Shown piece after piece: positions 25,749 through 32,884 of a stretch of 40,854 nucleotides of DNA. The stretch comes from Nitrospira sp. SG-bin2 (GTDB lineage: Bacteria; Nitrospirota; Nitrospiria; Nitrospirales; Nitrospiraceae), in assembly GCA_002083405.1 (NCBI GenBank), contig LVWT01000025.1, positions 1-40,854 of the forward strand, written 5' to 3'. The stretch's first letter is position 1. Each line of letters begins with the position of its first letter. Both the position numbers and the translations under genes were made by a program. Under the pieces are notes generated by a model. That model did no database searches, was not told the DNA's origin, and was given only the letters and a program-made list of their open reading frames with translations.

Positions 25749-26622
25749 GACTCACTCCTTGATGATCAGACTTGATGACGAACCAGCCGGTGATCATTGA
25801 GCGGATATTATTGAAGAACCCGGCGAGAATTACCTGAATGACGTGGACGATGATAAACCCAACGAATGAAAAGCAGGCGATGAAGTGGATAGTCCTCGCC
25901 GCCTGGCGTCCCCCAAAGGCAGTGAGCAACCAAGGGGCAGCGGCATCGATCGTCGGTGACATCGCCAGACCAGTCAGCACGATTAGCGGTGCTACGATGA
26001 ACAAGATGGCGACATAGGCCAACTTCTGAAGGACGTTGTACCGCTTCGCTTCATCACCAGCGGGATGTCGAAGGGTCAGATGACCTTTGATTGACTTGCC
26101 GATTCGACGCAGGTCCCTTCCGGTTGGTGCTAGGTCGCGCGTGACATGTCGGCTCGCCAAGGCATAGGCCGTGAAGATCAGCCCGTTGATCACAAAGAGC
26201 CAGGCAAAAAACAGATGCCATTGCCGCCCCATGGCCAGCCATTTGCCACCTGGCACGGTCGCCCAGGCGGGGAATCCTCGGCCCATGCCATTGGAGTAGC
26301 CCAGCACACCGGTCGTATCAAATGGATGACCAAGAATGGTCGTGATGCCTCTCACTTCACCGCTCTCCGTCTGCATAGGCCTGATCGAGAACACCGGCCG
26401 ATCGCGATCGGACCGATCGCCCCAATAGAGCGCCGGATGCGCGTTAAAAATCTGGAGCCCGCTCATGATTAGGATGATCAGGACAGGAACATTCAGCCAA
26501 TGACTGATCCGCACCGGCAAGCGATGGCGATAGACGCACTCGACCGGAGGCAGTGCCGCCACGAGCAGCCTTGGTTCCACTCCCCGATGCAGTTCCGATC
26601 CTGATTGAACGAAGAATTTCAT
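25738..26622 (-). CDS. Cytochrome b561-like membrane subunit, module copy 2
   Basis: A 294-residue paralogue of the cytochrome at 19851-20777, almost the same from VYRHRLPVRISHWLNVP to the end, with the same four to five helices and His residues (RISHWLN, WHLFFAW, TIHFIAC, IVHVIQV). The first 28 residues are different from copy 1, so the copies diverged at the N-terminus or were joined to new leaders. It should donate electrons to the molybdoenzyme, but here the downstream gene is frameshifted. Promoter site D lies upstream, and GGTGG precedes the ATG. Confidence 0.88.
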   Translation of the reverse strand: MKFFVQSGSELHRGVEPRLLVAALPPVECVYRHRLPVRISHWLNVPVLIILIMSGLQIFNAHPALYWGDRSDRDRPVFSIRPMQTESGEVRGITTILGHPFDTTGVLGYSNGMGRGFPAWATVPGGKWLAMGRQWHLFFAWLFVINGLIFTAYALASRHVTRDLAPTGRDLRRIGKSIKGHLTLRHPAGDEAKRYNVLQKLAYVAILFIVAPLIVLTGLAMSPTIDAAAPWLLTAFGGRQAARTIHFIACFSFVGFIIVHVIQVILAGFFNNIRSMITGWFVIKSDHQGVSHEA

Positions 26623-26664
26623 GATGCCACCTTTTGAGACTACGTCTATCGATCTTAGCTCTTG

Positions 26665-26690
26665 GTCGAAAACGCAGCTGAGTTCTTACA
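26665..26690 (-). promoter_or_regulatory. ECF-type promoter, site D (cytochrome b copy 2)
   Basis: Minus strand TGTAAGAACT (26681-26690), 13 nt, GAC (26665-26667). The transcript should start near 26657, about 35 nt before the start codon, matching copy 1. Confidence 0.78.
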
Positions 26691-26721
26691 GGCGGCGGTT
26701 GGCGAGGCGGGAGCACATGAA

Positions 26722-26756
26722 ACGGCCTGCGGTCGGACAAGCCGAGCGCAGGCCGT
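26722..26756 (-). terminator. Hairpin after Met-rich gene, copy 2
   Basis: ACGGCCTGCG (26722-26731) pairs with CGCAGGCCGT (26747-26756), with an inner TCGG/CCGA stem and a 5-nt loop. It is nearly the same as the copy 1 hairpin and sits in the same place, again with a weak T-run on the minus strand. Confidence 0.65.
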
Positions 26757-26788
26757 GAGAAAGAAAACAGAGGAGACGCGGATCTGCT

Positions 26789-27127
26789 TCAGTACCCCAT
26801 CATCCCTTTCATCTCGCCCTTCATGGCATCCTTCTTGGCCTTCATGTCGTCCTTCATTGCATCTTTCTGAGCTTTCATCTCGTCCTTTTTCATCTTCATC
26901 TCACCCTTCATCGCGTCCTTCTTGTCTTTCATCGCGTCGACCTTCCCCTTCATCTCGTCTTTGCGTCCCTGCATCTCGCCTTTCATCGCGTCCTTCTGCG
27001 CCTTCATTTCGCTTTGCATTTCGCCCTTCATTTCATCTTTCAATGCTCCCAACTCATCGGCGAATGAGAGGGCACTGATTCCAGTCAGACACATGGCGGC
27101 GACGGACGCCAACAACAGCTTTTTCAT
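26789..27127 (-). CDS. Secreted Met/Lys-rich repeat protein, module copy 2
   Basis: A 112-residue protein, the same length as copy 1. After a 23-residue signal peptide (ending LSFA) the 89-residue mature chain carries 17 Met and is built of repeats such as KDAMKGEM, KDEMK and MKAQKDAMK. It ends GMMGY, as copy 1 ends GVMGY. The repeats give an exposed helix with Met and charged faces. AGGAGG lies before the ATG. Promoter read-through from the anti-sigma gene is likely because no terminator was seen upstream. Likely role: sacrificial methionine oxidation in the periplasm, inferred from analogy with MrpX. Confidence 0.87.
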   Translation of the reverse strand: MKKLLLASVAAMCLTGISALSFADELGALKDEMKGEMQSEMKAQKDAMKGEMQGRKDEMKGKVDAMKDKKDAMKGEMKMKKDEMKAQKDAMKDDMKAKKDAMKGEMKGMMGY

Positions 27128-27208
27128 CGAGAACCTCCTGGTTGGTGATAACGGACCGAATAGTAGTCATGACACCATGCCATAACTGAGAAATCAAGTC
27201 GTCCTTCG

Positions 27209-27664
27209 TCATTCATGAATGTCGGCAAGCTTCTTCGCCTCAGGCCAATTGGCATCGGCCTTTCTAATGTAACCAGGAATATCTGAGAGCCATTGTGATC
27301 GGACCGTCTCGCTATAGTTCAGATAGAGCTTGCCGCCCACAATCGTGAACGCTGCGGGGTCGATCGCAGCTGTATAGCCCTTGGCCATCCCGTAGGCACA
27401 ATACCCACCGTACTGTGGCACGTACTGAGACGGATCAGCGGCAAAGGCATCCCGATGAGCGGCTGAAACAAAATAAAAGGTTGAGCCGTGATGGTCGACA
27501 CGGAATTCCGACGACCCTTTGGTTGGTTTCATCACCGTAAAATAGGCCATAGGATCATACCCCTCGATCGCGAGACCGTTCCGCTCAAAATACTGGCCGG
27601 CAACGGCAGGCATAAGGCCGGTGAAAAACAACATGCCACTGGTTATGACCACAATGACTTTCAT
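27209..27664 (-). CDS. Secreted YHS-domain protein, module copy 2
   Basis: About 151 residues: signal peptide (MKVIVVITSGMLFFTGLMPAVAG) then a YHS domain closely similar to copy 1 (FERNGLAIEGYDPMAYFT, PQYGGYCAYGMAKGY, LYLNYSETVRSQWLSD, ADANWPEAKKLADIHE). The start is uncertain: ATGs at 27664, 27673 and 27700 are in frame; 27664 is chosen as it gives a standard signal peptide with GGAA upstream. It follows the anti-sigma gene closely, so it is in the same transcript and shares promoter site C. Function of the domain is unknown. Confidence 0.85.
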   Translation of the reverse strand: MKVIVVITSGMLFFTGLMPAVAGQYFERNGLAIEGYDPMAYFTVMKPTKGSSEFRVDHHGSTFYFVSAAHRDAFAADPSQYVPQYGGYCAYGMAKGYTAAIDPAAFTIVGGKLYLNYSETVRSQWLSDIPGYIRKADANWPEAKKLADIHE

Positions 27665-27741
27665 GGCTTCCATTTCTTCTGCCCGTGCAGAGCGCATCAC
27701 CGTCGCACAGGTATATTTTCATGACGACCACGGCTATGTAT

Positions 27742-28011
27742 TCACTGCGGACGTCGCCGCGCTGCCAGCGCTTGCCGCAATGTGTCGGAAAGAGTCGGTA
27801 TCATCGCAGTCTCAGGCAACGATCCGACAAGGTCTCGGACGCAGGCGATTTGCTTTACGTATGCCTCACAGCCCGCACAGCCGGCCAAATGCAGTGAGAT
27901 CAGGAGGTTTCGATCCTCCCCTGCATGTGCATCAAGATACGCGGAGGTCCATTCGGCCACCTCTCGGCATGTGATCTCGCTCGTCGGCTCGTCGGTATTG
28001 TTCTCAGTCAT
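27742..28011 (-). CDS. Soluble zinc-binding anti-sigma factor (ZAS/RsrA-like)
   Basis: An 89-residue protein with no membrane segment. It has the ZAS motif His41-x3-Cys45-x2-Cys48 and an upstream Cys15; the Cys15-His41 gap of 26 equals that of Cys11-His37 in RsrA, the thiol-redox anti-sigma factor. Another Cys lies at about residue 57. So it probably binds zinc, holds the ECF sigma factor in the cytoplasm and releases it when the thiols are oxidised. It lies 54 bp after the sigma gene, but has its own ECF-type promoter (site C) inside the sigma stop region, which would give negative feedback. Alternative: a non-redox ZAS. Confidence 0.85.
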   Translation of the reverse strand: MTENNTDEPTSEITCREVAEWTSAYLDAHAGEDRNLLISLHLAGCAGCEAYVKQIACVRDLVGSLPETAMIPTLSDTLRQALAARRRPQ

Positions 28012-28044
28012 GGGGAATGCCTCACTTTGATGTTTCAGACGTGA

Positions 28045-28070
28045 GTCTTCCCTCCGGGCTGTTTCTTACA
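28045..28070 (-). promoter_or_regulatory. ECF-type promoter, site C (anti-sigma gene)
   Basis: Minus strand TGTAAGAAAC (28061-28070), 13 nt, GAC (28045-28047). The TGTAA overlaps the last codon and stop of the sigma gene (ATG TAA). Transcripts from here would carry the anti-sigma, YHS and Met-rich genes without the sigma gene. Confidence 0.78.
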
Positions 28071-28788
28071 TCGCAGAATGAGGCCCTTCCAGATAGGTCT
28101 CTACCGCCTGGCGCACCCGCTCCCGTGCCCGATGCAGCCGGACATAGAGGTTCGTCTCCGTGATCTTCAGGATTTCGCAGGTGTCCTTCGCCTCGACCCC
28201 CTCGACATCACGCAGAATGAGCACCGCCTTCAGTGTCGAAGGCAGGGCCTCGATGGCCCGATGCATCGCGCTAACAGCCTGTTGACTGGCAAGCAGCTTC
28301 TCAGGGGTCTGCTCGTCCCAGGGCTGTGGCGGAAGGGCCCAATGGCCGGCCCATTCGCCGGATTGGTGGAAGCGGGATGGATCGACGGTCTCCTCGCGAT
28401 CATCATCGAAGGTCTCGAAGTCTGAGAATGTGGTGTGCCGCTTCTCGCGCACGCCCCGATCCTTGGCCTTGTGAATCATGATGCCGAAAATCCAGGTCCT
28501 GAGGGAGGAGCGTCCTTCGAATCGATCCAGCCCTTCGATCACGGCCATCCACGTGTCCTGGACGACCTCTTCAGCCACTTCCCGATCCGCCACATACCCC
28601 ATCGCCATACGAATAAGCGAGCGGTGATGTGTGTTGACCAATTCCTCAAAGGCCCCGTCATCACCGCGACGCAGCTTGGCGAGCAACTGATCTTGAGTGC
28701 TGGTCAGGCCGGACGTTGTGAGTGCTTGTGCCTGTTCCAGTGTGGTTTGCCCCGGAAACTCCATAGGGATAGTGACATCTGCGTTCAT
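28066..28788 (-). CDS. ECF-family sigma factor
   Basis: A 240-residue alternative sigma factor. Region 2 spans about residues 40-110 (DGAFEELVNTHHRSLIRMA, VVQDTWMAVIEGLDRFEGRS, LRTWIFGIMIHKAKDR), and region 4 about 180-230 (ALPSTLKAVLILRDVEGVEA, ETNLYVRLHRARERVRQ). The linker of about 60 residues is long and Trp/Pro-rich (WAGHWALPPQPWDEQ). The 35-residue N-terminal leader is also unusual. It overlaps the STAS gene by four bases (28785-28788) and precedes a ZAS anti-sigma gene. By position and by the five matched sites in its neighbourhood it should drive the TGTAAGA-N16-GAC promoters. Confidence 0.93.
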   Translation of the reverse strand: MNADVTIPMEFPGQTTLEQAQALTTSGLTSTQDQLLAKLRRGDDGAFEELVNTHHRSLIRMAMGYVADREVAEEVVQDTWMAVIEGLDRFEGRSSLRTWIFGIMIHKAKDRGVREKRHTTFSDFETFDDDREETVDPSRFHQSGEWAGHWALPPQPWDEQTPEKLLASQQAVSAMHRAIEALPSTLKAVLILRDVEGVEAKDTCEILKITETNLYVRLHRARERVRQAVETYLEGPHSAM

Positions 28789-29054
28789 GACCGGCCTCCA
28801 AACTGGAGCATCTCCGTGACAAACCCAGGAGCGCTCATTAAGGTGACATGGTTGCTCGGCAAGTTATTGAGCACCTCGATTCCCCTGCCATCGACGAACT
28901 CGACACTCGAACATTCCAAATAGACCAATTTGTTCTGCCGGAGATACGAGCGACATTCTCCATCAAGCAGCGCCGCCCATTGTTCCGTGATCTTGCCCTC
29001 CAATTTGAGCAGGATGTCGTTCCTGCTCTCTTGGATTTTGGTGATCTTCAACAT
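28785..29054 (-). CDS. STAS-domain protein (anti-sigma antagonist-like)
   Basis: An 89-residue single STAS domain (strand LLKLEGKITEQWAALL, strand LVYLECSSVEFVDGRGIEVL). SpoIIAA-type antagonists have a phosphorylated Ser at the end of the third strand (DSSG-like); here the site reads DGRG, so the Ser is missing and switching by phosphorylation is unlikely. It is the first gene of the sigma operon, with GAGGAGGAGG just upstream and a sigma-54 promoter ahead, and overlaps the sigma gene by ATGA. It may bind the sigma or anti-sigma factor or a GAF/kinase partner; the target is unknown. Confidence 0.85.
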   Translation of the reverse strand: MLKITKIQESRNDILLKLEGKITEQWAALLDGECRSYLRQNKLVYLECSSVEFVDGRGIEVLNNLPSNHVTLMSAPGFVTEMLQFGGRS

Positions 29055-29097
29055 CGTCGCGTCCCCTCCTCCTCATAAGCGTGATGCCGGGCTATTC

Positions 29098-29113
29098 AGC
29101 AACTGTAGTGCCA
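29098..29113 (-). promoter_or_regulatory. Sigma-54 promoter for the STAS-sigma operon
   Basis: Minus strand TGGCAC-TACAG-TTGCT, with the invariant GG and GC at the correct spacing. It matches the TGGCACG-N4-TTGCW consensus at all but one position. Start of transcription is expected near 29088, about 34 nt before the STAS start codon. Confidence 0.85.
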
Positions 29114-29175
29114 GGCCGTGGTGCCAGCGGAGGATGAGTCGTAAGTGAGTGATTAGATAAAATGAATTTGTGGAT

Positions 29176-29239
29176 GATCGCTGTGGAATGAGCGATCGGA
29201 GCACAACACTATTTCCTAACATATTGGGAACATCCCAAT
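29176..29239 (-). promoter_or_regulatory. Two palindromes, candidate activator sites
   Basis: GATCGCT (29176-29182) with AGCGATC (29191-29197), and ATTGGGA-ACA-TCCCAAT (29223-29239), lie 63 to 126 bp upstream of the sigma-54 promoter in the gap after the activator gene. Enhancer sites for sigma-54 activators are often palindromes at this distance. The first could also be a weak terminator for the activator gene. Confidence 0.4.
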
Positions 29240-29292
29240 TAGCTGGGAAAACTTTTTCAGGAATGACTGCAGGAGGAGATGAGGAAGAGGAG

Positions 29293-31704
29293 TTATGTCT
29301 TGGCTTTGCGTTCGATGCCGAGCTTTTTCATGCGCGCTTCGAGAGTCGTGGCATTAAGACCAAGAATCTTGGCCGCCCCTTTGTCGCCGCTGACACGCCA
29401 GTTGGTTTGTTCCAATACATCGAGAATGTGCTGTCGCTCCATTTCTTCGAGCGTCAGCGTTTTTGCAACACCAGACTTGTTGTCTGACGGTGAAAGCCAG
29501 TCGATTGGCTCAAGCTCAGGCCCTTCGCTCAGAATCACAGCACGTTCGATCACATGCTCCAGCTCGCGAATGTTTCCAGGCCATTGGTAGCGCTGAAGCG
29601 CAGACATCATCCGTTCAGAAATCTTTTGGATTTTCTTGCCGAGATTTGCAGCGAACTTGTGCACAAAGAACTGAACGAGCATTGGAATATCGCCTTCGCG
29701 TTCACGAAGCGGCGGCAAATGAATCGGGAATACGTTCAATCGGTAATACAGATCCGGCCGGTACTGTCCGGTCTTGGACAACTGTTCGAGATTTCGATTC
29801 GTGGCGGCGATCACCCGCACGTTCACCTTAAACGCCTGCGTGCCGCCGACCCGCTCGAACTCGCCTTCCTGCAAGACACGCAGCAATTTAGATTGCAGAT
29901 CCAGCGGCAGTTCCCCGATCTCATCCAGAAACATCGTGCCCTTGTCCGCCAGTTCAAAACGTCCCACCTTCCTGGCGAGCGCCCCCGTGAAGGCGCCTTT
30001 CTCATGGCCAAAGAGTTCGCTTTCAATCAACCCGCCAGGAATAGCCGCACAATTCACCTTGACCAACGGCCTCCCCTTTCGCGGACTCAGGTTGTGGATG
30101 GCCCGAGCGATCAGTTCCTTCCCCGTTCCGGTTTCACCAGTAATCAGCACGGTGGAGTCGGTTGGAGCCACCCGTTCGACATTCTTCAATACCTTCTTCA
30201 GCGAGGTGGATGAACCGATCAGTTCTTCGAAGTTGTGCGTTCCCTTGATTTCTTCTTGCAGATATACGGCCTGTGCTTCCAGCCGGGCCTTCTCCTGCTC
30301 CATCAGCACCTGTTCGATGATGTCGATGAACATCGTCCGTGTGTAGGCGCCGGTGGGATCAGGCCGGGACCACCACCGGATCCACAGCGGCTTGCCGTTG
30401 TCTTTCCGACGCAGTTCGAGGACCACGCCTTTGGTATCGATGCCCTTCCCGATAGAGTCGAACGCTTCTTTCAGTCGCCGTTGCGCGTCCGGCGTGTCGG
30501 GGATCAAAGTCTTTCCATACGTCCCCTCCACCTGCTCCAGCGTCAGACCAAGACTGTTGAGTGCGGCCTTGTTCGCGCGGATGAATTTCGAATCGAGCCC
30601 CTCGTTTACATAGGCGATCGGTGCCTCGTCGAATAGATCGCGAAGCTGTTGCTCGTTCTCTTTCAGTCTGAGTTCCATCTGAAGGCGTTCCAGCTCCGCA
30701 CCAGCACGCACCCCGAAAATCTTGAAGACAGACAGGACGCGCGGATCGTCGCGCATGGGCTTCGTATCCATCACGGCCAGATGCCCCATCACCGTGCCGG
30801 ATCGGTCGAACACCGGAATCGCCAGGTAGCTCTCGACGCCCAGCTTCGCGAGATCTTCCCGGTGGTCCGGAAAGAGATCCTGCACCTTTTCTGGAAACAA
30901 GCAGACCTCCCCGGACAGGACACGTTCACAAGGCGTGTGAGGAAGGTCATACTCGAGGTTATCCAGGAAGCCGTCGCCTTTCCAAAAGGCCAACGTCCGC
31001 ACGCGCGTGCGAGTCCCCTCCACGAACTTGGAGACGAAGGCATACCGTGTCTGAAGCGCCTCGGCCAAACTCTTGACGAGAGATGGGAAGAAGGCCGAGC
31101 CGGTGACTGCCGCCGTGCCTTCATCGATCTTGCGGAGCATAAGGTCGCTTTTCCGCAAGGCCTGCTCATACCGAAGCCGGTCGAACTCCGCCGATGCCCG
31201 CATAGCAAAAATGCCGAGGATCGACAAGGCACGAACGTGATCCGGCATGGGCTTGGAATCCATAATGGCCAAATGCCCGACGACCCGGTCGCTGGAATCT
31301 ACGATTGGCACTCCGCAGTAGCTCTCGGCCTGCATCTCCTGAATAAGCGGGACCTGCGGGTAGAGCGCCCGAAGCTGATCGGAATGATGGACGCATTGTC
31401 GCGTCAACACCGTTTCACAGGGGCCATGCGCCGGCACGTCAAACGGCGGGAGTAGCTGTCCTTTGCCCCAACCGGCTTTGGAGCGGAACCGATCACCCGC
31501 TTCATTGACTTCGGAGATGTAGGCGTAATCCACACCGAGAGAGATGGCCAATTGTTGCACCAGGGACGGGAAGAACTGCTCGCCGATCCTCGTCTCCAAG
31601 CCTTCAAGAATATGGCGAAGAATCGCCCCGCTCTCCGAGCTCTCGTCGGCTGCCTGGAGTTGGGGAGGAACTTGCTGGTCTTCAGAGAACGGCATCATCG
31701 GCAC
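29293..31704 (-). CDS. Sigma-54 activator with GAF-GAF-PAS sensor domains
   Basis: An 803-residue transcription activator. Two GAF-like domains (about residues 35-185 and 195-350; each has a Pro-Cys-Glu and a VVGHLAIMDSKPM-like stretch), a PAS domain (about 355-470), then the AAA+ domain with Walker A GETGTGKE (523-530), GAFTGA loop (570-575), GTMFLDEIGELP Walker B and the R-finger region, and a Fis-type helix-turn-helix at the end (GDKGAAKILGLNATTLEARM). FhlA-like: a one-component sensor with no receiver domain, so the signal is probably a small ligand or redox/haem cue in the GAF domains. It lies directly upstream of the sigma-54 promoter for the STAS-ECF operon. Start GTG at 31704; ATG at 31698 or 31695 possible. 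Confidence 0.93.
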   Translation of the reverse strand: MPMMPFSEDQQVPPQLQAADESSESGAILRHILEGLETRIGEQFFPSLVQQLAISLGVDYAYISEVNEAGDRFRSKAGWGKGQLLPPFDVPAHGPCETVLTRQCVHHSDQLRALYPQVPLIQEMQAESYCGVPIVDSSDRVVGHLAIMDSKPMPDHVRALSILGIFAMRASAEFDRLRYEQALRKSDLMLRKIDEGTAAVTGSAFFPSLVKSLAEALQTRYAFVSKFVEGTRTRVRTLAFWKGDGFLDNLEYDLPHTPCERVLSGEVCLFPEKVQDLFPDHREDLAKLGVESYLAIPVFDRSGTVMGHLAVMDTKPMRDDPRVLSVFKIFGVRAGAELERLQMELRLKENEQQLRDLFDEAPIAYVNEGLDSKFIRANKAALNSLGLTLEQVEGTYGKTLIPDTPDAQRRLKEAFDSIGKGIDTKGVVLELRRKDNGKPLWIRWWSRPDPTGAYTRTMFIDIIEQVLMEQEKARLEAQAVYLQEEIKGTHNFEELIGSSTSLKKVLKNVERVAPTDSTVLITGETGTGKELIARAIHNLSPRKGRPLVKVNCAAIPGGLIESELFGHEKGAFTGALARKVGRFELADKGTMFLDEIGELPLDLQSKLLRVLQEGEFERVGGTQAFKVNVRVIAATNRNLEQLSKTGQYRPDLYYRLNVFPIHLPPLREREGDIPMLVQFFVHKFAANLGKKIQKISERMMSALQRYQWPGNIRELEHVIERAVILSEGPELEPIDWLSPSDNKSGVAKTLTLEEMERQHILDVLEQTNWRVSGDKGAAKILGLNATTLEARMKKLGIERKAKT

Positions 31705-31807
31705 CCAACAATGGAATAGCCGAGGAAGGAACGAGGGCGCCAGAGTCTAACACTGGAGAAGAAACCATGGCAACGCGAACGGTGGGGGGGCGACACTGAG
31801 GCAGTTT

Positions 31808-32188
31808 TCACGATCGCGCTCCTGGAACGGAGTTTCCGCATCCCGTACAGAAGAGCAGGATGGACCGGCTGGCCGGTTGACGTTCACTCGGAAGCGGCGG
31901 CTGACCAAGAAGGAGCCATGCCAGACGACTCTCTCGGTAATCCATGAGAATCTTCGGTACTGCGAGAACGAGGGCAACTTTCATCATCCCTGCGACAATA
32001 GACGGCCACTGAGCGCTGATGACGCTATTCCCCAGATAGGTAAAGGCAAAGGTCGGCAGCGCCATGCCGAAGAACGTGGCCAGCGAAAAAGTGCGGAGTG
32101 AAAGATTCGTCACGCCGGCTCTGTAGCTGACCACGTCGAAGGTGAATACCGCGTCAATCGTGTGAAGAATATCAGCTCCCCCCGGCAT
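31808..32188 (-). pseudogene. Truncated TVP38/DedA-like membrane protein
   Basis: A 126-residue fragment matching only the C-terminal half of TVP38/TMEM64-type membrane proteins (FDVVSYRAGVTNLSLRTF, LATFFGMALPTFAFTYLGN, then two helices). Full-length members are about 200-230 residues with the first half carrying the re-entrant core, absent here. Upstream sequence (32189-32417) shows no matching frame. The tail FCTGCGNSVPG is extra. It lies at the edge of the stress island, upstream of the activator gene. Could be translated as a short protein, but a broken gene is more likely. Confidence 0.6.
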
Positions 32189-32417
32189 TACGTAGCAATG
32201 GAAGGACTCATGAGGTCAGAGTCTAACACCGAAGTGGCATGGTCTCCCCGGTCTGAATCACCTCCCACGCTTCAGTTCAGCAGTCCATCAACCGACTAAG
32301 ATGGTACACGGCACATGTTCTCCTGGTCCCTGATGCAGAACCTATGGGCGGTGAGGGCATTCTGTTGCAATAACCTCCCTCAAGAGCCATCATCTATCCA
32401 TTACGAAAGGCCTGACT

Positions 32418-32708
32418 ATGTGGTTGCTCGTCATCGTCTTACTGGCTGCCCCTATCGGGATCAGACCTGTAACCGTGTTGAACACCTTCGAAACGTATGA
32501 AGACTGTAAGCCGGAACGGGATCGGGTTGGGTTTGCTATGGCAGAAAGCTATCCGTATGAGAATACGTTTCGCATCGTCTGCCAATTACAAGAACAGCAA
32601 CCATCGATCCGGCCGATTCGCTATGAGCGAGATGAGCCGCACCCCGTCACACTGGTGTTCAGTCAGCTCGTCGCAACCGGCCAGACGATGACTGCCGACA
32701 TCCCGTAG
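32418..32708 (+). CDS. Small secreted protein of unknown function
   Basis: A 96-residue protein with a hydrophobic N-terminus (MWLLVIVLLAAPIGI) and two cysteines (CKPERDR at about 30, VCQLQ at about 54) likely to form a disulfide. The pattern T-Y-E-D-C-x6-R near the first Cys recalls small secreted proteins of uncharacterised kind. GAAAGG lies before the ATG. No function assigned. Confidence 0.6.
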   Translation: MWLLVIVLLAAPIGIRPVTVLNTFETYEDCKPERDRVGFAMAESYPYENTFRIVCQLQEQQPSIRPIRYERDEPHPVTLVFSQLVATGQTMTADIP

Positions 32709-32884
32709 AACTCGACCCAGTGAGGGTCACAGGGCCAGGCGAAGTTGAACAAGCGGCCTTGGCGCGCGGACTCTTCAACCTGGGGTGCTACATTCATCAG
32801 CAGGCACCCAGTTCGAGAAACACAATCTTTTCCACTGACAATCCTAGGGGGCAGATCCTCTCTGCTCCGGTGAGATGGACAGGG

